In this document: one piece after another, positions 1-5,869 of the stretch
Numbering within the stretch: the first letter of the stretch is position 1
Layout of the letters: the number at the start of each line of letters is the position of its first letter
From: an uncultured Clostridia bacterium
GTDB taxonomy: Bacteria; Bacillota; Clostridia; Oscillospirales; CAG-272
DNA length: 8,001 bases
Assembly: GCA_937894775.1 (NCBI GenBank)
Contig: CALAXC010000231.1
Location: 1-8,001 of the forward strand
Direction of reading: 5' to 3'
The notes under the pieces: generated by a model
The model's database searches: none
What the model was told of the DNA's origin: nothing
What the model saw: only the letters and a program-made list of their open reading frames with translations
Made by a program: the position numbers and the translations under genes

Positions 1-14
1 AGCAATATGTAAGA

Positions 15-38
15 TCACCGCCAAAGGCTTAGCGGTGA
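15..38 (-). terminator. Hairpin after the catalase stop, possible terminator
   Basis: TCACCGC (15-21) and GCGGTGA (32-38) form a perfect 7-bp stem with a 10-base loop, 10 bases past the catalase stop codon. The bases after it on the minus strand (TCTTACATATT) are T-rich but interrupted, so this would be a weak intrinsic terminator. Flanking A and T runs could lengthen the stem slightly. Confidence 0.5.
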
Positions 39-48
39 CTTTCTTAAT

Positions 49-711
49 TCAGTTAAATGATGGTGCATGAGTTTCGCCCGTCGCAAACGTATTCGGTCCG
101 GGGTTCGACAGTGAGAAATACATCTTTGCCGCTTTGGTAGTTCCGAAATCGCGGTTTGAGCCCGTTTCCTGTACCTTGTTAAAGGCATCACGGAACATCT
201 GGTTGTGCGCTTCCTCGCGATTGAGAAGAAAGTCTATAGTTTCGCGTACCTTCTTGTCATCGATCTGACGGTAGAGATATTCGTAAACCACCTTGGCTCT
301 CTGCTCCGATGCGATGTTGGAGAGCAGATCGGCGCACAGGTCGCCCGTGACGGTCACGTAATCCGCCGTCCAGGAGTAGCCCGAAGCGTTGATGAGCCCG
401 GGATTCAGACCGAGCAGGACGTGTGTCTGCACCTCGCCCGCCTGCACCTTGGTTGCGTCCACGTCGTGACCGTTGAGCAGATTGATGGTCTGCGCCACCA
501 TTTCCATGTGTCCCAGCTCCTCGGCGGCTATGTCAAGGAAAAGATCCTTGATCTCGGGATCCTTGATGCGAAAACTCTGCGACATATACTGCATTGCCGC
601 CTTCAGCTCGCCGTTCCCGCCGCCAAGCTGCTCCTGTAAGAGAACCGCATACTGCGGATTCGGTCTCTCTACCTCTACGGGATGAAATAACATTTTTTCG
701 TGTTTGAACAT
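49..711 (-). CDS. Manganese catalase family protein (220 aa)
   Basis: A ferritin-like di-manganese catalase, expected to convert hydrogen peroxide to water and oxygen in the cytoplasm or, in CotJC-like members, in the spore coat. The visible ligand set is complete and correctly spaced: E35 (GELKAAMQY), E65 and H68 (EELGHMEM), E136 (ASEQRAK) and H169 (REEAHNQMF). This is the E...ExxH...E...H pattern of the Lactobacillus plantarum and Thermus enzymes. At 220 aa it is between CotJC (about 190 aa) and the longer catalases, and it matches the short clostridial type. The start is set by GGAGG on the minus strand (717-721), five bases before the ATG. It stands alone on this strand, divergent from the DUF6100-like gene, and looks like host rather than element DNA. 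Catalase versus spore-coat role cannot be decided here. The family call is very secure. Confidence 0.95.
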   Translation of the reverse strand: MFKHEKMLFHPVEVERPNPQYAVLLQEQLGGGNGELKAAMQYMSQSFRIKDPEIKDLFLDIAAEELGHMEMVAQTINLLNGHDVDATKVQAGEVQTHVLLGLNPGLINASGYSWTADYVTVTGDLCADLLSNIASEQRAKVVYEYLYRQIDDKKVRETIDFLLNREEAHNQMFRDAFNKVQETGSNRDFGTTKAAKMYFSLSNPGPNTFATGETHAPSFN

Positions 712-716
712 AGATA

Positions 717-721
717 CCTCC
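717..721 (-). promoter_or_regulatory. Ribosome binding site of the manganese catalase
   Basis: GGAGG on the minus strand, with a five-base spacer to the ATG at 709-711. It fixes the catalase start. No upstream in-frame start has a comparable site. Confidence 0.85.
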
Positions 722-841
722 GTTTTTTGTATTCACCGTTATTATTTCCCAAAACAGAGGAAAATATATGTTCGAAGGTATAAAAATACGAAAAGTGCTT
801 CAACAATCAATATTTTTTCGGTTTTTTTCAAAATATTTTCA

Positions 842-896
842 AGTGGCACGAAATTGGCACACATTTGGCACACATTTGGCACACATTTGGCACAGT
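842..896 (+). repeat. Five tandem 11-bp repeats (TTTGGCACACA)
   Basis: The units are 842-852 AGTGGCACGAA, 853-863 ATTGGCACACA, 864-874 and 875-885 TTTGGCACACA (identical), and 886-896 TTTGGCACAGT. The TGGCAC core is in all five units at exact 11-bp steps, about one DNA turn, so the cores face the same side of the helix. The array ends 7 bases before the -35 box of the promoter at 904-932 and follows an AT-rich stretch (about 807-841). This placement suggests binding of a cooperative DNA-binding protein, either as an activator or repressor array or as origin-type iterons. The binding protein is not known; the winged-helix product of 1856-2995 is one candidate. Confidence 0.85.
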
Positions 897-903
897 TTCC
901 TAC

Positions 904-932
904 TTGCGCCGTAAATACGTATATGTTATAAT
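904..932 (+). promoter_or_regulatory. Sigma-A type promoter for the DUF6100-like gene
   Basis: A -35 box TTGCGC (904-909), a 17-base spacer and a perfect TATAAT (927-932). TG one base upstream of the -10 (924-925) gives an extended -10. Transcription should begin near 938-940, about 36 bases before the ATG at 976. The promoter is flanked by the tandem repeats upstream and a palindrome downstream, so it is probably tightly controlled. Confidence 0.8.
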
Positions 933-939
933 ATGTATA

Positions 940-956
940 GTGGTAAAGTGTACCAC
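940..956 (+). promoter_or_regulatory. Palindromic operator candidate at the transcription start
   Basis: GTGGTA (940-945) and TACCAC (951-956) are perfect inverted 6-bp arms around AAGTG. The site begins at the predicted +1 of the promoter at 904-932, a classic place for a dimeric repressor to block RNA polymerase. As RNA it could also form a small 5'-leader hairpin just before the ribosome binding site. The regulator is unknown. Confidence 0.55.
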
Positions 957-975
957 GAACAAAGAAAGGAGATTT

Positions 976-1680
976 ATGAAACTAACAAAAGAACAAACAC
1001 AAGAAATTTTGAAAACCATTGACAAGGTGGAACGGCAAACCGAGGATTTCACCATAACGCTTAGAAGAGCACGACGAGCAATCGAAATGAACGATCAATC
1101 TGCAACGGAGCTATTACTTACGGCATACGAGCAGAAAGAAAGGTCAACGTTGCTATGCCGTGCTCTTCCGCTTTACTCCCCCGAACCTTTGATGCGGGAG
1201 AAAATAACGAAAGCATTGACCGATGCCGCCTCCGCCAAATGCGGCTACACAGAGGAAGGATGGTTCTGCGCGGTCATTCCTACACTGCTCCCCAAAAAGA
1301 GAAACAGCTCTACCGGCTACATAAAGGAAATTATGTATGCTTCGTTAGAGCGTTTTTTTATGGACAAGCCGATACGGAGGTTTGGAAAATGCACCGTCAT
1401 ATTTCGGCACGTCTACAACAGAGATAATCCCAAAAGAGCTTGGCGCGACCACGACAATATCGAGATCAAAACGGTCATTGACGCGATTGCGCTGTTCGTG
1501 ATGGAGGACGATTCGCCCCACATTTGTCAGCACTTCTATTGCAGTGCCGAAGGAGATCAAGACAAAACCGAAGTGTACATAGTTCCGCAAGAGGAGTTTC
1601 TGATGTGGTGTAAAATACAACCCTCTATATCCGATAACGGGCTGAAATTGTACGATTCACCACCTCAAAAACAGGTGTAA
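976..1680 (+). CDS. DUF6100-like mobile-element protein with RusA-like acidic motif (234 aa)
   Basis: Resembles DUF6100 proteins carried by clostridial integrative elements (from memory, not searched). Residues 1-60 are helical and charged. Residues 88-115 hold a conserved-looking block (CGYTEEGWFCAVIPTLLPKK). Residues 138-205 form a beta/alpha core with R157-D158-x-D160-N161, D169 and D178-D179, followed by the strand KTEVYIV. The order and spacing closely match RusA Holliday-junction resolvase (RDLDN...D...DD), so a metal-dependent DNA-junction nuclease fold is inferred; DUF6100 has no function known to me. The ATG at 976 is chosen because AAAGGAGA (965-972) precedes it. The frame is open further upstream to an ATG at 865, but that lies inside the repeats and ahead of the promoter. 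The gene is followed by a terminator-like stem containing its own stop codon. Confidence 0.75.
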   Translation: MKLTKEQTQEILKTIDKVERQTEDFTITLRRARRAIEMNDQSATELLLTAYEQKERSTLLCRALPLYSPEPLMREKITKALTDAASAKCGYTEEGWFCAVIPTLLPKKRNSSTGYIKEIMYASLERFFMDKPIRRFGKCTVIFRHVYNRDNPKRAWRDHDNIEIKTVIDAIALFVMEDDSPHICQHFYCSAEGDQDKTEVYIVPQEEFLMWCKIQPSISDNGLKLYDSPPQKQV

Positions 1681-1720
1681 AAACAGCGCTTTTTTGCCAA
1701 AAAATTATTACACCTTTTTT
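1674..1720 (+). terminator. Terminator-like stem overlapping the stop of the DUF6100-like gene
   Basis: GGTGTAA (1674-1680, containing the stop codon) pairs with TTACACC (1708-1714), which is followed by six T bases (1715-1720). Flanking A bases before the first arm can extend the stem into the T run. The 27-base loop is long, so efficiency is uncertain, but stem plus T run is the intrinsic-terminator layout. Confidence 0.5.
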
Positions 1721-1726
1721 CAAAAC

Positions 1727-1757
1727 CGAAAAGTCCTTGTAATACAAGACCTTTTCG
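1727..1757 (+). other. Hairpin of unknown role
   Basis: CGAAAAG (1727-1733) pairs with CTTTTCG (1751-1757), and CTTGT (1736-1740) with ACAAG (1744-1748). There is a 2x2 internal loop and an AAT apical loop. No T run follows, so it is not an obvious terminator. It lies between two terminator-like stems and may be a protein binding site or an RNA-processing structure. Confidence 0.5.
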
Positions 1758-1771
1758 CATATTTAAGAGAG

Positions 1772-1810
1772 AAAATCCGACGTTGTATCAAACTAAGACG
1801 TCGGATTTTT
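1772..1810 (+). terminator. Strong intrinsic terminator hairpin
   Basis: AAAATCCGACGT (1772-1783) and ACGTCGGATTTT (1798-1809) form a perfect 12-bp stem around a 14-base loop, ending in T bases. The A and T flanks make it able to act on both strands. It lies 46 bases before the ATG of the winged-helix gene, so that gene either needs its own promoter, not clearly visible, or is controlled by read-through or attenuation. Confidence 0.75.
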
Positions 1811-1855
1811 CATTTCAACGTTTACTGTTCATAAAAGAAAGGAGATAAACAAATC

Positions 1856-2995
1856 ATGACAAAAACAATGAAAAAAGACAGCCAACTTTACCGCCTCATC
1901 AGCCTATTATCTGTCTGTGGCGAATACCCTGTGCGCTCTTTACACCTGCTCGGAAATAAACGTATGTATCGAAAATTGGTGGATGAGTGTATGCAACCGC
2001 TGACCGTTCGCAACCCCGAGACCGCGGAAGCGATCTCGCTTCCGCGGCTCTTCAATCTATGTGGCAAAGGTAGACTAAAATCCATTCGTCTATACAGTGG
2101 TGGCCTCCCAATCTTAAAATGGATCGACGAGGGCGAGTATTACGACATCATTTCAAACAGACATAATATGCCGATGAATGATCAACACCTTGACCGCAAC
2201 CATCGAGTTGCCGAGGTCCTCGCCGTGTGCCGTGATGCAGGCATCGAGATCTTCCCTCACAATCTTCCCAATTTTCAAAGGGACGAGTTTGAACGAATCA
2301 TCTATCTCCGCAGACCGTTTTTTATGACAAGTAGAATGTTAAAATGGTTTGGTGGAGACGATGCAGCCAACAAAACCAATTTCACACGTTTGGTCGGTAC
2401 TTTGTTTATCGGCGAGACAAACTACTATATCTATAATACTCGATATACACCAATGAAGTGGTCGGGGGCGGGAGAAATTAAGGCAAAAATAAATGTGGAT
2501 TTCCTTTCACACGGTGCTCCTATCTATGAGGAAAGCTATTCAATGTTATTTGCTGATTCGGGTGAAATTGCAATGAGAGCTTTTTTATCAACGCATAAAA
2601 TACAAAATTCAAATTATCATTTTCACGGCATCTACGAAAAGGTTCATTATATTCCACTAAATGAATATGGCGCGAGATATCTACGCTTCTTCACCGTTAT
2701 AGGGTGGCATAATTATTTTAAAAAGTTACTTCTGGAGTTAGACGAACTTCCCAAGTATGGATATTATGATCACGATGATTATACTGACGGTGTTTATTCT
2801 TTGGTGTGGTTGGACGGTGATCTGCGTCGTCTGTGGGCTGCTTCTGAATTGAAAGGTAACCTTCGTATATATTGTTTCGATTGGCAGAAAGATTTTGTGA
2901 GAAATTTTTTAGGGGAGAATGTAGAAATATTAACGGTAAATTTTAATAAAGTTGAGCAAATACTGTTTGAATACGGAGAAGATGATGAAGCATAA
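1856..2995 (+). CDS. Winged-helix protein of clostridial mobile-element type (379 aa)
   Basis: I do not recognise a named function. Residues 8-90 look like a winged helix: helices (SQLYRLISLLSVCGEYPVRSL), a recognition region (KRMYRKLVDE) and a wing (GRLKSIRLYSGGLPIL). Residues 112-140 (HRVAEVLAVCRDAGIEIFP) and 173-215 (an FTRLVGTLFIGETNYYIYN block, then MKWSGAGEIKAK) resemble a family recalled from clostridial integrative elements and are loosely like Replication-relaxation proteins. The C-terminus has WLDGDLRRLW (318-327) and a short alternating strand/helix end (LRIYCFDW...VEILTVNF). There is no signal peptide or membrane segment. AAAGGAGA (1838-1845) gives the start, with a rather long 10-11 base spacer. 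The first half is GC-rich and the second half AT-rich. Being next to the DUF6100-like gene suggests a regulatory, replication or transfer role. Confidence 0.6.
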   Translation: MTKTMKKDSQLYRLISLLSVCGEYPVRSLHLLGNKRMYRKLVDECMQPLTVRNPETAEAISLPRLFNLCGKGRLKSIRLYSGGLPILKWIDEGEYYDIISNRHNMPMNDQHLDRNHRVAEVLAVCRDAGIEIFPHNLPNFQRDEFERIIYLRRPFFMTSRMLKWFGGDDAANKTNFTRLVGTLFIGETNYYIYNTRYTPMKWSGAGEIKAKINVDFLSHGAPIYEESYSMLFADSGEIAMRAFLSTHKIQNSNYHFHGIYEKVHYIPLNEYGARYLRFFTVIGWHNYFKKLLLELDELPKYGYYDHDDYTDGVYSLVWLDGDLRRLWAASELKGNLRIYCFDWQKDFVRNFLGENVEILTVNFNKVEQILFEYGEDDEA

Positions 2996-3012
2996 GGTGC
3001 ATTGTTTCTGTC

Positions 3013-3028
3013 TGCATCGAAAGATGCA
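3013..3028. other. Small hairpin with GAAA tetraloop
   Basis: TGCATC (3013-3018) and GATGCA (3023-3028) pair perfectly around GAAA, a stable GNRA-type tetraloop in the plus-strand transcript. It lies 17 bases after the stop of the winged-helix gene and just before the larger hairpin at 3034-3054. It may be a 3'-end stabiliser. Confidence 0.55.
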
Positions 3029-3033
3029 AAGTC

Positions 3034-3054
3034 GGCGGACAAATTTTGTCCGCC
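3034..3054. terminator. GC-rich hairpin between convergent genes
   Basis: GGCGGACA (3034-3041) and TGTCCGCC (3047-3054) form a perfect 8-bp stem around AATTT. It lies between the convergent ends of the winged-helix gene (2995) and the YjbR-family gene (3076). No long T run follows on either strand, so it is a plausible but non-canonical bidirectional terminator or RNA end structure. Confidence 0.5.
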
Positions 3055-3075
3055 GCCTCTGCCGTATCATCATTA

Positions 3076-3462
3076 TTATGAATCTGCTTTATGTTTGTTT
3101 AATTTTGTCTTACTTTTGGTTGCTTCAAAACTCACGTTCACAAGAAACTGTACTACGTCATTGGGAGCGTCGGGTAGAAGGACAGAAATCCAATGTAGTT
3201 TGTTCATGTGGTATGCGGGATAGACACCATCGGAGGCACCGAATGAGCCGAACATCTCGGTCGGCAGCTTGAGGTTCACAACGTCAATCACCTCGTCGCT
3301 GTCAAACCCAAACTTGCGACGGGATACGCGCATAACGATAGCATACCACTTTCTACTTCCCGAATGCCGAAAAACAGCAGTCTCAAAATCCCCCTCAAAC
3401 GGATAGTCGGGAGGGGTGGAGTATGTGGAGAGGCAGTATTCAAGGAATTTCTCTTTATTCAT
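3076..3462 (-). CDS. MmcQ/YjbR family protein (128 aa)
   Basis: A small soluble protein of the MmcQ/YjbR family, which has a CyaY-like fold. Some members are annotated as DNA-binding, but the molecular role is largely unknown. Family signs: an N-terminal FLEYCLSTY helix, DYPF (19-22), TAVFRHSGSRKWYAIVMRVSR (28-48, strand pair), VVNLKLP (61-67), and the signature YPAYHMNKLHWISVLL (81-96). It is last in the minus-strand gene series. Its ATG overlaps the end of the TPR-PIN frame by 8 bases, so it is probably translated by coupling; no good ribosome binding site is seen (a GGGG stretch lies too far upstream). Its GC content (about 55% in sampled lines) is far above that of the overlapping upstream gene (about 27-30%), so the partnership may be recent. 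A basic C-terminal tail (KSKTKLNKHK) is longer than usual. Confidence 0.88.
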   Translation of the reverse strand: MNKEKFLEYCLSTYSTPPDYPFEGDFETAVFRHSGSRKWYAIVMRVSRRKFGFDSDEVIDVVNLKLPTEMFGSFGASDGVYPAYHMNKLHWISVLLPDAPNDVVQFLVNVSFEATKSKTKLNKHKADS

Positions 3463-5812
3463 CTGTTAGTATCGCCCCTTTAATGTTATCAATAAAATCC
3501 TTTCCAAATTTTCTTGACACATGCATAGATACTTTTTTATACAAGTCTTTGATTTGCTCGGGAATTTCCTTGAAAATACCTTTTAGCTCAAACAGCAAAA
3601 ACACTAAATACTGTATGGCAGCTTGTATCTTGGCTTCGGAGTCTTTATCGTCAAATCGTTCAACACAGTACATATAATGGGAACATCTTCTCCATATTTT
3701 ATCTGCATCGTTTAATAACAACTCAACAAAATCTATCGCAATATCTTTGTTTTGAGCAACAAGGAATCGGACTGTTCCCAAATATACATTTGCAAAACTA
3801 ATCATATCACATGAGGTATTGCAAAAGAAGAATCGAGATAACGAATCAACAATTATCGTATTTCCATCTCTTTCGATTTGTGCAATTATGGAATTCGCAT
3901 TAAAATTGACGAAAGAACAGTGATCGAGAAGTCGGTATATTCCCTGATGAGCTTCATTGGAGAATGTATCCATAAAACGATAACAAAGAGACACCAGTCC
4001 TACTGTCTGTAATCCCACGAATGCTCCATCCGCCTTGTCTGCGCATAATACTTCAATATTCGGTTCAATTGTCAACAAAGGTATATTAGCACGCGAAGCA
4101 ACATGGCAACAAATAAGATATTCATTTGAGAAAATGTTTGCCAAATCTGTTTCAATCGCAAAATTATTTTGTTCCCAAACAATATTGTCTGCTTTTGCTA
4201 ACCACGACAAGATATCTTTAACGTATACAAAATCTAAGGTCGGGTAGTATTCTTGTAATTTATTTACGGTAGCATAACAAATATGAATACGAGATATTTT
4301 CTTTAACAAATCAAAGCATCCGTATTGTTGTAATACTATAAGTGTTAATGCATCTACAAAAATATCATCACATATTGTTTTTGCCTTACTATCCATGACA
4401 GTTGCATTACCATCAGAGACAATAAGCTTATTTTGAGCGGCAAATATAAATAAATGTGCAAGGCTGCCATGCCTTTTTAGAATAATGGCATTTGGAAGAT
4501 GATTTCGTTTATAATTTGTAACAAAGGCTTTCTCTCCTTGCAAATAGTCCTTATGAGATTGTCCTAAAGCCTCATCCATTGTATCTATCAATGACTCTCC
4601 AGAACCCTCGGAAGGCATTCTTACTTCCTTCATCCATTCATCAATGATTACAGGGTGTATCCTCTTGTATTCAATTGATTCCGGTAGTGCTTCGTCAATA
4701 TGTCCTGTTCGAGTTGCTCTCGCTAAATAAGCTGCATGGGATCCATCCGATGGAGTTTCTTTAGTTAGCTCGTGAGCTTTCTTTGCCCACTCATAACTTT
4801 CATCTTCGTTTTCCAAAAACAAATTGATGTTACTGATCAGCCATATTACTTTAACCCTTTCAGCAATATTTCCTTCTGAAATTGTAGACAAGAGAGAATG
4901 AGCTTCTCCCAAAGCTTTGTTATAATTCATTAACTGGAAATTGCAAACAACTCTGTTATATCCAAAATCAAAATTTTTTGTTTGCTGATATAACCAATTT
5001 AAGCACTCTAACAAATTAGGCAAATCAGAAATCGATTCATAGAACTGCGCCTTTACACGCCAAATATTTTCGTTTTCTGATAAGTCATTTTCTGAAGCTT
5101 CAATAAATTCTTTTGCAATCAATGACTTGTTTTTAGTAAAGAAAGTTATTGCGCGACCAAAAAAATCCTCTTTTTTATCGATAAATATTTCTTGCTTTTT
5201 TGATTTTGATAAGATAATTAAAAATAATTGTTTTGCATCATCCAAGTAATTATTTCGGACATAAAAGCCTAAAATATTGGATAGCAAGTGATAGTCTGTC
5301 GAAGTTTCTTTGTGTTGATCGATAATCTCTTTTGCCTGATCCGTTTTTCCTTCGATTTCCAAAGCATAAGCATCCAAACAATATATTAATGGTACTTCGT
5401 CGCCTTTGTTTATATATTTTCTGAAAGAATAATATGTTTCGGTGTCATGCTTAATAACACACATCTGCAAGACCATATACAGGGTGGGAGTAGGCAACGA
5501 CGCCAACACATCCTCGTCCATTTCTGAAAACTTTTTCTTTAGGCCTTCATAATTATCTGTTTTATAAAAATTAACTGTTTCCGCATACAACTTATCATCA
5601 GCATCGAGATGTTCCGTATATTGATCGGAAATTGTGCCTTCAAGTTCGAAAATGAGCATTCTTTTGGTTTCATAGCCCAAATCGGGCAATAGCAAATATT
5701 CATCTATGGATGCAAAACCGTGTTTTGTGCCTAAGATTCCGCAAGTTGAAGAATACAATGATACCATTCGAGTTTTTAAAAAGTCGGAAATAGTTTTTCC
5801 TGAATCTATCAA
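3455..5812 (-). CDS. GreAB-C-like / TPR / PIN-like domain protein, probable C-terminal part of a split protein (785 aa from TTG)
   Basis: A large soluble protein. Residues 1-45 plus the 18 codons before the TTG look like a GreA/GreB C-terminal domain (KYWLIDSG...MVSLYSS...GILGTKHGF). Residues 70-390 are helical TPR-like repeats (for example YCLDAYALEIEGKTDQAKEII and LLSNILGFYVRNNYLDDAKQLF). Residues 415-480 are a linker beginning KDYLQGEKAF. Residues 480-610 look PIN-like: IFVDA (D487), KLQEY (E521), NEYLICC (E564), then a late strand LLTIEPN with E583 where an Asp is usual. PIN domains are metal-dependent ribonucleases. Residues 610-785 are helical. The TTG start falls inside the GreAB-C-like strand and has no ribosome binding site, so independent translation is doubtful. 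The architecture resembles TPR-GreAB-C-PIN conflict effectors (recalled, unsearched). AT-rich compared with its neighbours. Confidence 0.7.
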   Translation of the reverse strand: MIDSGKTISDFLKTRMVSLYSSTCGILGTKHGFASIDEYLLLPDLGYETKRMLIFELEGTISDQYTEHLDADDKLYAETVNFYKTDNYEGLKKKFSEMDEDVLASLPTPTLYMVLQMCVIKHDTETYYSFRKYINKGDEVPLIYCLDAYALEIEGKTDQAKEIIDQHKETSTDYHLLSNILGFYVRNNYLDDAKQLFLIILSKSKKQEIFIDKKEDFFGRAITFFTKNKSLIAKEFIEASENDLSENENIWRVKAQFYESISDLPNLLECLNWLYQQTKNFDFGYNRVVCNFQLMNYNKALGEAHSLLSTISEGNIAERVKVIWLISNINLFLENEDESYEWAKKAHELTKETPSDGSHAAYLARATRTGHIDEALPESIEYKRIHPVIIDEWMKEVRMPSEGSGESLIDTMDEALGQSHKDYLQGEKAFVTNYKRNHLPNAIILKRHGSLAHLFIFAAQNKLIVSDGNATVMDSKAKTICDDIFVDALTLIVLQQYGCFDLLKKISRIHICYATVNKLQEYYPTLDFVYVKDILSWLAKADNIVWEQNNFAIETDLANIFSNEYLICCHVASRANIPLLTIEPNIEVLCADKADGAFVGLQTVGLVSLCYRFMDTFSNEAHQGIYRLLDHCSFVNFNANSIIAQIERDGNTIIVDSLSRFFFCNTSCDMISFANVYLGTVRFLVAQNKDIAIDFVELLLNDADKIWRRCSHYMYCVERFDDKDSEAKIQAAIQYLVFLLFELKGIFKEIPEQIKDLYKKVSMHVSRKFGKDFIDNIKGAILTDE

Positions 5813-5869
5813 CCAATATTTACAAATGCTGATAGTTTTACTTAAGGTAACTACATCAACATTAACTCA
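5813..5869 (-). other. In-frame TGA and open 18-codon link between the two TPR frames
   Basis: TGA (5867-5869) ends the upstream frame. The next 18 codons in the same frame are open and read VNVDVVTLSKTISICKYW before the TTG at 5810-5812. They contain no ATG, GTG or TTG, and there is no GGAG-like site nearby. They resemble the first strands of a GreAB-C domain that continues into the downstream frame. The TGA directly follows a run of seven T. Both alternative frames stop within a few codons after this run, so a simple slip does not restore the protein. Confidence 0.7.

Noticed and set aside
205..639. Opposite-strand reading frames over the catalase
   Set aside because: They mirror the codon pattern of the well-supported minus-strand catalase gene and resemble no family.
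760..771. Sporulation sigma (E/K) promoter before the catalase
   Set aside because: CATATATTT on the minus strand is vaguely like a sporulation -10, but no convincing -35 lies at the right distance in this AT-rich stretch.
842..896. Sigma-54 promoter (TGGCACG-N4-TGGCA)
   Set aside because: Each repeat pair gives GG and GC at 12-base spacing, but the -12 element reads TGGCA rather than TTGCA. The pattern simply follows from the 11-bp repetition, and a better sigma-A promoter lies directly downstream.
842..896. CRISPR array
   Set aside because: The units are 11 bp and directly adjacent with no spacers, and no cas genes are visible.
865..975. Upstream extension of the DUF6100-like gene from an ATG at 865
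   Set aside because: It would translate the tandem repeats and the promoter. The good ribosome binding site and the family-like N-terminus favour the ATG at 976.
2952..3272. Plus-strand frames at 2952-3272
   Set aside because: They cross the convergent hairpins and overlap the clear YjbR-family gene on the other strand, with low-complexity Arg/Cys-rich products and no ribosome binding site.
5825..5869. Selenocysteine at the TGA
   Set aside because: Only a weak AT-rich stem can be drawn downstream, with no recognisable bacterial SECIS loop, and the protein family is not a known selenoprotein.
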